Shown here: positions 49,660 through 62,405 of the stretch, piece by piece
How positions within the stretch are numbered: the stretch's first letter is position 1
Layout: every line of letters begins with the position of its first letter
NCBI RefSeq assembly: GCF_032884065.1
Contig: NC_088863.1
Span: 67,989,750 to 68,053,749 of the forward strand
Reading direction: 5' to 3'
DNA: 64,000 nucleotides
DNA from: Artemia franciscana
Taxonomy: Eukaryota > Arthropoda > Branchiopoda > Anostraca > Artemiidae
Program-made: the position numbers and the translations under genes
The notes under the pieces: generated by a model
Database searches by the model: none
What the model was told of the DNA's origin: nothing
Seen by the model: the letters and a program-made list of their open reading frames with translations, nothing else

Positions 49660-50196
49660 TCTATATAAAAACGAGTTGTGTGTATGTATGTTTGTTTGTT
49701 TGTAAAAAGAGCGTTTGCATATGACGTCATTATTAGTGCATACGGTTTTGTATATGCACAGACAATGGGAAAGCCAAGAATGTTGTATATTCGCAATTTT
49801 TACGCAGTTTAACTCCTGCAGACAAAATGAATGCTTGCCTGAAAAATTCTAATTTATGGGCACACGTAAAAATATTAAAATTAACTACAAATATGCGTGT
49901 CCGATTGCAAAACGATGACTCTGGTCAAACATTTTCAGATCAATTGCTGGCAATTGGAAACGGAAAGCTCCCAGTAGTGGGAAAGCCAAAAATGTTGTAT
50001 ATTCGCAATTTTTACGTAGTTTGAAACACATATATAAATATATCTATATTCACAGGTGGGACACAGGGACACAACTACAATGGCGCGTAACTAATATGAC
50101 GCGTAACGACTTACGCGCGCGGGGGGGCTTGGGGGGGCACGAAGCGCCCCACCAACTAGGTGTTGGGGTGGCGCGAAGCGCCAACCCAACAGCTAG
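49660..50196 (+). mobile_element. Helitron 4, short second family, plus strand
   Basis: The 5' end is TCTATATAAAAACGAGTTGT after a (TATC)n run. The 3' end has the same GTTGGGGTGGCGC hairpin (one mismatch) and CTAG at 50,193-50,196. At 537 bp it carries only a helicase scrap (49,827-49,980) and the GC-rich 3' region with TTACGCGCGCGGGGGGGC. Confidence 0.8.
49827..49980 (+). pseudogene. Helicase fragment inside Helitron 4
   Basis: Encodes MNACLKNSNLWAHVKILKL, TTNMRVRLQNDDSGQTFSDQ and LLAIGNGKLPV. This is a middle part of the Helitron helicase that is missing from Helitron 3. Confidence 0.8.
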
Positions 50197-50567
<371 letters not shown>

Positions 50568-50604
50568 CAGGTGGGACACAGGGACATATATATATATATA
50601 TATA

Positions 50605-50931
50605 CTAGCTGTTGGGGTGGCGCTTCGCGCCACCCCAACACCTAGTGGGTGGGGCGCTTCGCGGCCCCCCCCAGCCCCCACCGCGCGCGTAAGTCGTTAC
50701 GCGCCATATTAGTAACGCGCCATTGTAGTTGGGTCCCTGTGTCCCACCTGTGAATATAGATAGATTTATATATGTGTTTCAAACTACGTAAAAATTGCGA
50801 ATATTCAACATTCTTGGCTTTCCCATTGTCTGTCCATATACAAAGCCGTATGTACTAATAATGACGTCATATGCAAACGCTCTTTTTACAAACAAACAAA
50901 CATGCATACACACAACTCGTTTTTATATAGA
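50605..50931 (-). mobile_element. Helitron 5, short second family, minus strand
   Basis: The CTAG end is at 50,605 with the perfect TGTTGGGGTGGCGC hairpin. The 5' end is at 50,931 (complement of TCTATATAAAAACGAG). At 327 bp it is a shorter relative of Helitron 4 without the helicase scrap. Confidence 0.8.
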
Positions 50932-51004
50932 TAGATAGATAGATAGATACAATACAAATTAACTACGTAAAACTTGTGAATATACAACAGTCTTCGCTGT
51001 CCCA

Positions 51005-51300
51005 TTGTCTGTGTTGCAATCTTTTAAATTGAAAAAGCAGATCCGTTGGAATCATGGGAATGCGAGGAATAAGAACAGCCTCACCCTCATAAGGCCCTGT
51101 CAAGATTGTGGCCTCTATTAGGTTTTCCATTGTTTTTTTTTACGGCAAGTCGCGTGCCATTGCAAAGCTTTGGTGGGTTGATATTTCTTAAAAGTATTAT
51201 TGGTACGCCTATTTTTAGTTGTAGCACGTGTGGTGGAAACCCTGAAGGATCTATGGAATTTAAAAATTCAGATGGATAATTAACCGCTTCATTTGGTTCC
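51005..51300 (-). pseudogene. Partial tandem copy of helicase C-terminal region
   Basis: On the minus strand it encodes [35 protein letters not shown] and [15 protein letters not shown], then breaks near the LQFKRL region. It repeats the same stretch found at 51,540-51,810. Confidence 0.75.
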
Positions 51301-51310
51301 GAAATACAAA

Positions 51311-52140
51311 TTAACTGCGTAAAACTTGCGAATATACAACATTCTTCGCTGTCCAATTCTCGCTGCATATAAATAGATTGTCAGGTTTACCGACCCTCGA
51401 ACATGCAACGTACAATTGTCCATGGGAAAAACAATCAGTATTAAGATCAATACCACATTTTTTTAATGATTGACCTTGAGCTTTGTTAATGGTGATTGCA
51501 AATGCTAATCGAATTGGGAATTGCAATCTTTTAAATTGAAAAGGCAGATCCGTTGGAATCATGGGAATGCGAGGAATAAGAACAGCCTCACCCTTAAAAG
51601 GCCCTGTCAGGATTGTGGCCTCTATTAGGTTTTCCATTGTTTTTTTTACGGCAAGTCGAGTGCCATTGCAAAGCTTTGGTGGGTTTATATTTCTTAAAAG
51701 TATTATTGGTATGCCTATTTTTAGTTGTAGCACGTGTGGTGGAAACCCTGAAAGATCTATGGAATTTAAAAATTCAGATGGATAATTAACCGCTTCATTT
51801 GGTTCCAAAACTGTGTCGACTGACTTGTAAAGGACTGCCTGGTCTTGAATCTTGGTCAAAACAATATTGTTGATTTCGTGGACGTCTATATTTTTGGGTG
51901 CGAGAATCGCTCTTTCACTTAGCCATTTATTATTTTTATAATTTTTTAGAATATTCGGAAATACTTTTTCAATCAATTCATTTTTGGACGTCACTAAATT
52001 ACAGAAATCAGCAGGTAGTTGTATACGTCCTGAAATTGAGTCTACTGGGAGCTTTCCGTTTCCCATTGCCAGCAATTGATCTGAAAATGTTTGACCAGAG
52101 TTATCGTTTTGCAATCGGACACGCATATTTGTAGTTAATT
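51311..52140 (-). pseudogene. Helitron helicase remnant, long open frame
   Basis: An open frame of about 270 codons on the minus strand: [127 protein letters not shown]. This is the best-preserved helicase piece in the window, with motif V/VI-like ITINKAQGQS and YVACSRV intact. The N-terminal ATP-binding half is absent. Confidence 0.85.
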
Positions 52141-52362
52141 TTAATGTTTTTACGTGTGCCCATAGACTCTTTGAGCATCTTCATCAGTCATTGTAAACTT
52201 AAACATTAATAGATTTCTACGCGAACATATGTCTTATATAACTTGAATGACGTCACCTTCAAAGCAAAAATGACGGCAACTAATTTCATGACGTCAGCCG
52301 AAACATGACGTCACCTGATCCACAGATCCACAGACAGACAGACAACTTATTTTTATATATAT

Positions 52363-53569
<1,207 letters not shown>

Positions 53570-53822
53570 CTTCTTTGTGCAATTGCTGTTGTAGTATCAA
53601 GGCCTTCGGCAGAAGAGAGCAAAGATGAAGAAAAGCTAATGCTGCTTATTTTTGCCGACGATTCAAACGTCGAGCCTCCAACGCTTCGAAATAGTGGCAA
53701 AACTCCTTATCAAAATATGCCGTACCGTGGTCATCCAGTTATGCCGTTTGTGATGAACGGACTACGTTTCCCGTATTCACCCCTTCATGGCTTTCAATTT
53801 TATAGAAGCCCCTTACCTTATG
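53570..53822 (+). CDS. Coding exon of an unknown, probably secreted host protein (exon 1 of those visible)
   Basis: The acceptor TTTTTATTTTTGCTCATTAT-TAG ends at 53,569 and the perfect donor TATG|GTAAGTGA follows 53,822. The exon starts in phase 0 with LLCAIAVVVSRPSAEE, which looks like the core and cleavage region of a signal peptide. The peptide continues with SKDEEKLMLLIFADDS, NSGKTPYQNMPYRGHPVMPF and GFQFYRSPLPY. It is rich in Pro, Tyr and Arg. The initiating exon (Met plus a few residues) must lie upstream, possibly beyond the Helitron cluster. The last base joins in phase with the exon at 56,570. No known family is recognised. Confidence 0.65.
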
Positions 53823-54094
53823 GTAAGTGAATCTTTAATACACTCTCTAGCAGAATGCTACAGTGATAGTGGTAATGGTATAATTGCCATCGATAATTGC
53901 CATGGACATTTTTGTTTTGTTATAGGTGAAATATCTCGCCACGAAGAACAATTTAAACTTTCAAATACAAGGAAGCAATTGTTAAGTAAAAGTTACATTA
54001 ATCGAAAAAAGGCAGAGATGAATTTTGCCTAGTTGCTTAATCTGATTAATACGTATATTAATTAAAGAATTAATAATAAACAAGGAATATCCTA

Positions 54095-54222
54095 CTATTA
54101 CTACTACTTCTTCTGTTACTCCTACCACTACTAATACTATTATCATAATCTCATGGGATACTATTACTACCACTACTCCTACTACTACTATTATCACTAT
54201 TACTCCTACTACTGCTACTTGT
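54095..54222. repeat. (ACT)n microsatellite
   Basis: Imperfect repeats of TACTACTATT type for about 130 bp. Confidence 0.9.
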
Positions 54223-54284
54223 TTGGCAAAAGGGAGTCGATGCAATATACCAAGAATAGCCAAGGTTACTAAGTCTGAACTTTC

Positions 54285-54810
54285 TGAGATGTTAAACTAA
54301 ATAAAGAGAAACTATACAACTCCGAGGCTATCAATAGGGCATATATTGAACATCTCAGGAACACCTATAGGTATTAGACTGTAAGTTACTGGGCATATTG
54401 AGATTGATGTGACCAAAACCCGGGTGGTCAGTAGAAGGTAATCTTCAAAAACTTTAGAAAGGCCGAGGCTGTAAACTTGTAATTTCTGGGGCCATTGATA
54501 TTCGACTACTGTGGCTGCAACTGCAGCTAGTTGTGGTTTCGACTATATCCAGTTTTGACTGCCGCAACTTGTGTCTGTAACTGTGACTGCTGGCTACTGC
54601 GACAACTTTTAGTTGCGAATATTATCAAAAAAGGATGAGAGATTTTCGAACCTGTTCATATCAAACCAAATAAATGCTGGTTGTCTAAGGGACGTATCAG
54701 TAGTATCTAAGGAACAGCTGAGGTCGTTAAGTGGAAATTTTCCGGGAGATATCAAGAGAGATGCAGCCCTCCTGCATGGATCTGTAATAAATCAAACAAA
54801 ATAAGGGAGA
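54285..54810. repeat. Isolated units of the ~116-bp repeat
   Basis: GGGCATATATTGAACATCTC and AGGAACACCTATAGGTATTA at ~54,337-54,375, and GTAGTATCTAAGGAACAGCT at ~54,698, match the array at 60.75-63.7 kb. The two units are separated by unrelated sequence. Confidence 0.65.
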
Positions 54811-56569
54811 GAGCATAGTTTTCTCAGATTTTTCTTGATTTGTTGCTATTTGTATGGTAACGATTGTCATATTTGATATTATTTAGATATGAGTTATTTT
54901 TTCGTTCGTGTTTCTGGTTTTCTCCCAGAACCACTTCATGCGGAAGGGATGGTCATAGAGACAAAGATGGGAGCTCATTCGATTGAAAACTAAAAGTTCT
55001 AGTGTCCTTTCGAGGGCAGCTAAAAAGGGTTGGGAAGGGGGCTGGTAACCCTTCAATCACTTTTGACTCTTGGAAAGGGCACTGGAGCTTTAACTTTCAA
55101 TTTACCTCCTTTCAAATTTTTTAAGACCGTCTCTTCAGTATGAAGTGGCTCTGGGAGAAAAAGCAATTAACGAAGCATAAATAACACATTGAAGCCTTAT
55201 GTCTCTTTTCCATTGTGATATTCATTGCAATGGAAATTTCGTTACCATGGATAACTACCAATAGAATCCTTCTTTTATTAGTCAAACCACCAATATTTCC
55301 TGCGAAGGATATTCATAATTTAATATTCCTTGTGAAGGATATAACGATGTTGCCCAATGTTCAGACAAATGTTCATACACTGACAAAAAAAAATACGCGC
55401 ATGTAACCACACACACATACAGACTCGAGACTCTCAAAATAGAAAAATGATAAGAAAAACTAAAAAACTTCATAAAAGTTTTGGTGTAAACTTAACACTG
55501 TGAAAAATGTTCTTACCACATCTTACTCAGTGTTTGACGAGAACATCTCTCAATATTGCTAAACACTGCGTCCAAAGTCACCTTAAATTCTGTTTTATAT
55601 GGCAACGGTGTGTGATGTGGCCTCAAAGTATTTTTTTCTTTAATATACAAGCATAAAAGTTATTTCTAAATTTACAAGGTAAATAAGCAGCTTTGAGTTG
55701 AATTGTTTTTTCGACGAAAAAAAAGTAACAGTAAAACTATGCTTGAGAAGCAATACTTGCAACAGCAATCATTTTAGCAATAAATTCATTTGAATTAATT
55801 CATATGTTTTCTATATTGCTGTTAAACAGTATTCTAGACTGTTAAATGATATTCATAAAATAAGCAAAAATATGTGTCATGGGGGTAGAAGTAGCATGCT
55901 GAAATAAAATTACCAGCCAGGCTCAAAACTACCTTAGTTCTGAAAATGTTTCTTTACTCCGTACTTTATTAAATGTGTTTGATATTTTATTTCCTTGGCA
56001 GCATATCATCCTTTATCATAAGCCCCTGGTGAATTGAGGCAAAATTGATTCATCAGTCAAGCTCTCTCTAATTACCCTTTAATGAGTTGTATAAGCTTAT
56101 CCGTTTAATGTTAGTTCTATTTAACACCATGAAAAGTTTTCTGGAAGGAAAAAACAAACTATAAACTGTATCCTACAAATTATCACATAATTTCGATTTG
56201 ATATGAGGAATACCACTCATTGGAATACAAGGGAGGGGGGTTCTAAGCAGAAAGCATCTTTTAGTGGATATTGTACACTAAAGAAAAAGTATTTCACAAA
56301 TAGTTTTCAGAGGAAATAATGAATGGGAGAAACATACATCTACTAGTTTAGGTCCGAGGTATAACAAAGAAAAAGTTGATAAACCTTTCTTTGTAAACAA
56401 AGCACGTTGAAAACAAAACGGGTCTGATATGCTTTATTTCGGGATATTTGGATGTACCTTTGCTATTAGATATTTACATGAAAGTCAATGGCTTGCAGTG
56501 GCATGTAAATTATTACTAAAAAATGGCATGCAGTGGCATGTAATTATTACTAAAAGAGTGTTATTTTAG

Positions 56570-56881
56570 TTCGAGATCCCTCTTATATGACTTCTGGACA
56601 GCACATGCAACCTCATAATGAATATGTCAGAGGGAGCGCAACTGAAGAAAAGAAACAAGATCAAATGCAACTGAATACACAAAATCAGTCACAGGGTTCC
56701 AAAAGATGTGAAAACTGCGACGAAATGGGAATTCATGAGGATAACCAAGATAAAAACCTCTTAACACAAGAATTTACCAAGGAGAGAAATGAAAGTGAGA
56801 ACAATATGCTTGAAGACGATTGGAAACACATACAAGAAGGAGAAAAAGAGGTTGATACCAATGTAGAACCTATTACGGGTG
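56570..56881 (+). CDS. Coding exon of the same unknown secreted protein (exon 2 of those visible)
   Basis: The acceptor GTGTTATTTTAG ends at 56,569 and the donor ACGGGTG|GTAAGC follows 56,881. The exon begins with two bases that complete the split codon left by the previous exon (G|TT, Val), and it also ends in phase 1, so it is symmetrical. The frame is fully open for 104 codons: VRDPSYMTSGQHMQPHNEYV, KKQDQMQLNTQNQSQGSKRC, ENCDEMGIHEDNQDKN, NMLEDDWKHIQEGEKEVDTN. It is hydrophilic, acidic and Gln/Asn/Glu-rich with one CENC pair. It could be an extracellular matrix, shell or peptide-precursor protein. The function is unknown. Confidence 0.65.
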
Positions 56882-59800
56882 GTAAGCAACTTTTTTCTTA
56901 ACTATTACACATAGTATTTTTAGTTGGCTGCAATGGTTAAGAGGTTTAAACAAACTTAAGTCCTGAGCATTCAAGTTAACGCAGTCAGACTGGTTTTTCC
57001 TTTGGATATTTACTAGTCTGTTTCAGTTGATCGACTATCATACTGTCTATTCGAATTATTTTCACTGAATATTATATTCTAGTGGAAGATAAAAAAAATA
57101 TTTAGAAAAAGCTAAAAAACCTTAAAAATAAACGAAGGTATAGGTTAAGAATTGGACTTCATCAGAAGGTGACATGATAGAGCAAGAAGAAACATATTTT
57201 TTTATCTCTAATTTTATGCTTATTTTTATAGTTTGGTTTGTGTTTCTGACAATTCATCAATGGTCTAATGTCTCAATATCTAAAAATAGTCTAAATAGTA
57301 TAATGGTCTGACGTGGTCTCACATAGACTTAGGTAATGTAGAAAAAAGTAACATAGTAATTGATGATAGCTGATTCAAAAACAGATAAGAACGGATTAAA
57401 CAATTAATGATTTGGACTGATTAAACGTCAGTAAAAACAATTTTCTAATGCTACTTGGCAATTCCTCCAGGGATATTCCGTGATGGCACTCAAGATTTTC
57501 TACTCCCCACCTTACCTGCTTTTGTACTGATGAATATATGACCGATATCTTTTATTTCCCAAAAGGGAACAGTTCCCGCAATAAGAAGAGAGATACTTCC
57601 CCAAGGCACTCCTTTTCCAATGATTCCAAAAAAATAATAGAAATTAATATTTATTTCTCTCAGGCTCATTTCTATATATACTTGAAGGCTTAGGGAGAGT
57701 TAGACAACATAGACACATAACCATGTACACTTTTAGACACATAAGTACATACACATACACATACACAATGAACAAACGGTCCTTTTCCGTAATAGTTAAT
57801 TTATAGTTAATAGTGGTGTGAATCAACTGAGTTAAATGAAGTTTCAAATTAAATGTCTAAATTAACCACTTATCTTGAAATATTCGTCTTCAATGAAGCT
57901 ATTTTGGCCCTGTCGATATGTAGCAGTCTGTTGTCTGTCTTTTGGGCCCCCTTTCGACCAACCCATTTATTCTTGAAACAGATTCTCTTTGGCGTTACGT
58001 CTGTAATTTTCAAGCTAATCAAGAAGAAAAGGAAACCGTTTCTGGGAAAACAATACACTATACCTTTCAGTAAAAAAGTGTAGTACCCTTGGCCCACGCA
58101 GCAACTCTTGAAAGTTGCTAACAAATTAAATAAAATTATTTCATCCATTTTAGAGATCAATTACCAAGGGGGGGGGGCGCATGTTCTTTAAAACAGTATC
58201 GTAGATTAGGGTCAAGTTTGCTGGGAAACTTATGGGTTTCAGTTCTATCTCTGACAGAAAATAATTTTTTAGGGGATTAAATTTTTTCTGTTTTTCTGAG
58301 GGGAGCCCATGTTTTCACACTATAATTTTTCCGGTATCTTAGCGACTGCTTAATTTTTATCTGTTTAGAAGAAAAATCCTTCTTTTTAGGGATCTATTTT
58401 CAAAGCAACTTGTTTTTTGTGGATTGGGATCCCCGCTACCCAAGAGCTTTCAGGTCTAATTTTCATGTCGATAAAAATAAAACAAAAAAATTACATGAAG
58501 GCTCCCTTTTTCAGGAGCATACCAGTGTAATTTTTATGCTGGATGGAAAAAAAAAACTTTGTTTGCCCTTTTTTGGGTAAGACTAGAATTCTTTTTCCTC
58601 TTTCCTTGTGTACATTAGGATCGGCTAGGCGCACTTATGAATAAGGGTTTTGGCCTATCAGACAATAAAACAAAACCATTTAGGCTATTTGGGTGTCCTT
58701 TCTATGGGTACCAGACTTATAAATTATTCGTCTCTTCCACAAGGTTTCCCTCGGCCCAGGAATTTACGGCTATAGGTTTGCAATAGATCTGCAGTAAAAG
58801 TTATTAGTCCATTTTCAGATACCCTACCAACATTTTTTCTTCAGCTGGTTTGGATCCTTTAGCCTGAGTTATAATTCATGAAAGTTTCAAGAAAATTGAA
58901 AAAAATTCTTCATTATTTTCAAGCCCTATATTTGGATTTGGGAGGTCCGTGCAGCAACTAGACACATTTTTGGCCCTTTTTGAGTCCCCTTTTTTGTGTG
59001 GGGGGACCGAATTTGCTTAACAATTTTTCTCTGGGTCTCTGCGGTGCAAGGAATTATGACTGTACGTTTCAAGCTGATCAAAAAAGAATTCACCTTTTTG
59101 GGCCCCTCTTCCTTCAAATTATAAGGATCTCTATATTTTAAGACTCCTTGTCCAAGGGACTAACGACTTTGAGTTTAATGACCCTCTAAAAAGTCTATTA
59201 ATTCTTTCTTGACCCTATGCTGGGCCATTTTATTTATTTTTCAGCATTTGGACTAAGGAAGTAAGTTATGAGCCAAACTGATGCAAATGTTGTATAGCCC
59301 CTTTTAGGCCTCGATTTGGGGGGACTTTTGTCTTCAAACCAGTTTTATTTTAACATTAGATTCCTCTTAGTCCATGGGTAGGTTGTATTTATTCCTTGAT
59401 TAGGAATAAGTAAGTTTTTGCTGTCTTTTTCGGCTGCCCTAATGCAGCTTCCTGGCAAGACAATCGGCAATTTACTTGGTTTACAGCCCTTGTCCCAGGG
59501 ACCTAAGGGTATCGTCGTCCCTGGAGCATTTTCTATTACTTCTTTACAATTTCAGCTAAGTGGTTATTCCAGAATTACGCTCAGATATTTTGAGGCATTG
59601 ATTGGGAGAGGTTTATTGAAAAAAGGGTACCAAGAGGGGAATAGTTGCCCTCTAGACACTTTCAAGCCTTTAGAAGAACCTTTAGTAGCAGTAATAATAA
59701 TTGACTTTCAAAAACCAGAAACAAAATCAATTGGTGGCACACCAAAAGTGTCGCTTGAGAGGGTGTGCAGCTAAAAAAAAACTAAAAAAACTAAATGAAC

Positions 59801-60071
59801 AACAACAAACGTTAGAGCGTTGCATCTGATTGTTGAAAGGTTAAATGCACAGATAATCCAGTTAAAAATAAAATACAATAAATTTTGACTGAAAAACTAA
59901 AAAAAAATACTTTTATTTTACCCAAAAACCCTTTTTTTATGTCTTTTTTTTTAACTATTCATGTAAATACATTCTACTTTTCACAGGTAACGTAAAAGTG
60001 CTATTCTAATAAAGAGCGTTATGGCTTCAATGGTATAAGATTAGAAGCGCTAAAGTAACGCCAATGAAACA
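56882..60071 (+). other. Downstream intron / gene flank, 3' exon not established
   Basis: Acceptor-like sites in the right phase occur at ~58,844 (CATTTTTTCTTCAG, then AGLDPLA and a stop) and ~59,986 (TCTACTTTTCACAG, then GNVKVLF and a stop). Neither can be chosen. Pyrimidine-rich, faintly repetitive sequence fills 57,900-59,400, with recurring phrases such as TTTGGGCCCC and TTTCAAGCTGATCAA. The open frame at 59,418-59,774 resembles decayed dispersed repeat. Confidence 0.4.
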
Positions 60072-60760
60072 GTTCGTGGCGACGAACTGTAAGTAAGGAG
60101 CGATGTGGCTCAATAATAACTGAAACTCTAAGAAACAGAGTCTTGATAACAATAGATGCACAAAAAGAATCGAATTTCGATTCTTATTCAAAAAATTTAG
60201 AATTTATCAAATATAATAGTGCCCATTAAAAGTTATGAGCCTAAAAAAATTGCCCAATTTTTCAAAAAGGGGGAAAAGCCCCCAAAACTTCATGTGATCT
60301 TAATGAAAATCACAACATCCGATTCAGTAAACCAAAGAACTATGAGGTTTACTATATATAGAGAGAACTATATATAGAGGTTCCAAGCTCCAATGTACAA
60401 AAATGTGGAATTTTGCATTTTCGCCAGAAGAAAGATCACGGATGCTCGTTTCTTTTTGCTTGTTTGTTTGTTTTCTTTTCCGAAGGGTAATCCTATTGCA
60501 CCAGTCATCGGGGAAGATCGGGATACGGCTAATTTGATCAGACATCAAAAGTTCTTGTGGCATATAAAGTGACCAAAAAATTATTGGACGGCAACTAGCC
60601 CCCCTCCCACGCTAATTTATTCCCCATGGTCGCCCAATCAAAATTTTGAGATAGTCATTTTGTCCGGCATAGTAGAAAAATCCAGTAAATATTTCTGTGG
60701 GGATGACTTAGTCATCACAGTCCCTGAGGGAAGGGCAGCAAGTTTTGAAAAATTTCAGTG
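60072..60760 (-). repeat. Long dispersed repeat, minus orientation
   Basis: Reverse-oriented match to about 19,740-20,370. It starts ACAGTTCGTGGCGACGAACT, then runs through CTGAAACTCTAAGAAACAGA, CAAAAATGTGGAATTTTGC, CAATCAAAATTTTGAGATAG and GTCATCACAGTCCCTGAGGG. Confidence 0.8.
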
Positions 60761-61176
60761 CATATTGAAGGGGTACTTACCTAAATCAAAAGACTCTACA
60801 TGTTACACTATATATATACCACTATATTTTCAAAACGACGCATCTGCAATATTGCAGAGGTATATAAGGGCACTAAGTGACAATTTTCAGGTCATATTGA
60901 AGTAAATTAAAGGACACTGTGTGGGTCAGGCCTCTGAAAAAAGCCATATATGTATATCTTAGGAACGACTAAAATCAATGAGCTGAAAACTTTGGGGAAT
61001 TATCAAACGATGCTATGTGTAACCAGGTGATTAAAAGGGCATATTTATAAGAAACGCCAAAGGTTATTAAGTGGAATGTTCCAAGGGATCTCCAAGAGAA
61101 CTTCTAAGAAATTGGTATGCGTTTTAAGTTTATATTTTCAGTGTATATCGAACGGATATTAAACTAAATAAAAAGA

Positions 61177-61179
<3 letters not shown>
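60761..61179. repeat. ~116-bp degenerate tandem array, left part
   Basis: Units with AATCAAAAGACTCTACATG, GCATCTGCAATATTGCAGAG, TTAGGAACGACTAAAATCAA (60,963) and AAGAAACGCCAAAGGTTATT (~61,050). The Helitron and its TA tract interrupt the array. Confidence 0.7.

Positions 61180-61263
<84 letters not shown>
61180..61263. repeat. (TA)n at Helitron 8 insertion site
   Basis: About 84 bp of TA repeat immediately before the Helitron 5' TC. Confidence 0.95.
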
Positions 61264-61266
<3 letters not shown>

Positions 61267-61311
61267 ATATATATAAAAATAAGTTGTCTGTCTGTCTGTC
61301 TGTGGATCAGG

Positions 61312-61383
61312 TGACGTCATGTTTCTGTGTCGGCTGACGTCATGAAATTAGTTGTCGTCATTTTTGCTTTGACGGTGACGTCA
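61312..61383 (+). promoter_or_regulatory. Three TGACGTCA sites in Helitron 8
   Basis: Perfect sites at 61,312-61,319, 61,335-61,342 and 61,376-61,383, ending 17 bases before the ATG of the STPR ORF. Spacing (23, 41) equals that in Helitron 3. Confidence 0.55.
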
Positions 61384-61400
61384 TTAATGGTATTTAAGAC

Positions 61401-61697
61401 ATGCGTTCACGGAAAGCTGATAGAGAAAGTAAGAAAAGAAATCGTGCCGAGGAATCACAAGAACAGCAAGAAAACAGGCTTGCAGCTGATAGAGAAAGTA
61501 AGAAAAGAAAGCGTGCCGAGGAATCACAAGAACAGCAAGAAAACAGGCTTGCGGCTAAAGAACGCAAAACCGCGCAGTTAGATGAAAATCCATCTGGAAA
61601 GCGAGAGTCAAAACATATCAAAACTGAAAATGATAGCGATGATGATTGGGTTTGGGATTTTGACTTGGATAAGGTCATCAATGCCTACCAGATTTAA
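61401..61697 (+). CDS. Helitron 8 STPR-repeat ORF
   Basis: 98 codons from ATG 61,401. Two consecutive 23-residue STPR units (each ADRESKKRKRAEESQEQQEN plus RLA) are followed by AKERKTAQLDENPSGK, SKHIKTENDSDDDWVWDFDL and DKVINAYQI, then TAA. Compared with 47,583-47,918, the N-terminal leader is shorter and there is one more repeat. The basic, helical units are predicted to bind DNA (known for STPR proteins). The acidic DSDDDWVWDFDLDKV tail is conserved in both ORFs and its role is unknown. Confidence 0.75.
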   Translation: MRSRKADRESKKRNRAEESQEQQENRLAADRESKKRKRAEESQEQQENRLAAKERKTAQLDENPSGKRESKHIKTENDSDDDWVWDFDLDKVINAYQI

Positions 61698-62369
61698 GTT
61701 AAAAAACAAAGGTTCGGCGATATGTACTTCATAGTGACGCTGAAAAATAAAGAAGAAAAAAAAACTGAAAAAATGTAAAAAACTAAAAAAAACTAAAAAG
61801 AAAAAAACACTCAAAGATAAATTACAGACCAGGACACAAATGACGACCGACACAGAGGGAATATAAATGACGACCAGGAACCTCAAAGAAAAATTACAGA
61901 CTGGGACACCCGGACACAAATCACGACCGGGAATATAAATGACGACCGGGAGGCAGGGACACAACTACAACGGGGACGCCGGGGGCACAGGCGGGATATA
62001 TAATTGAAGACCGAGACACAGGGATTGTTTGAATAGAAATTACAGACCGGGACACCGGGACACAAATGACGACCGGGACACTGGGACAGAGGGAATATAA
62101 ATGACGACCGGGACACTCAAAGAGAAAATACAAACTGGGACACCAGGACACAAATGACGACCGGGACACAGGGAATATAAATGCTATTTATATGCACAGA
62201 ATGTTGTACATTCGCATGTTTTACGTAGTTAAAAATATATATTTATATCTATCTCTATTCACAGGTGGGACACAGGGACACAGCTACAATGGCGCGTAAC
62301 TAATATGGCGCGTAACGACTTACGCGCGCGGGGGGGCTTGGGGGGGTGCGAAGCGCCCCACCAACTACG

Positions 62370-62405
62370 TGTTGGGGTGGCGCGAAGCGCCACCCCAACA
62401 GCTAG
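62370..62405 (+). other. Helitron 8 terminal hairpin and CTAG end
   Basis: TGTTGGGGTGGCGC / GCGCCACCCCAACA with a GAA loop, then GCTAG. Confidence 0.9.

Larger units (their letters stand above)
53823..56569 (+). other. Intron between the two secreted-protein exons
   Basis: 2.75 kb bounded by GTAAGT and TTATTTTAG. It contains an (ACT)n microsatellite, isolated units of the ~116-bp repeat (near 54,355 and 54,710) and AT-rich sequence. No other exon with matching phase was noticed. Confidence 0.55.
61264..62405 (+). mobile_element. Helitron 8, complete non-autonomous element (1,142 bp)
   Basis: TCTATATATATAAAAATAAG at the 5' end; a perfect 14-bp hairpin (62,370-62,400) and CTAG (62,402-62,405) at the 3' end; TA repeat on both sides. 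Inside, in order: TGTCTG repeats, three TGACGTCA sites, an STPR ORF, an A-rich stretch, the minisatellite (61,830-62,180), a helicase-end scrap (ATGTTGTACATTCGCATG) and the GC-rich 3' segment. It lacks both Rep and helicase. Confidence 0.9.

Noticed and set aside
57853-58160. Overlapping frames on both strands near 58 kb
   Set aside because: No motif, no splice sites, and the sequence resembles faintly repetitive flanking DNA.
59418-59774. 118-codon open frame after an acceptor-like site
   Set aside because: Its phase does not fit the exon ending at 56,881, and phrases such as CAGCCCTTGTCCCAGGGACC and the GGGGAATAGTTGCCCTC stretch resemble the dispersed repeat family.
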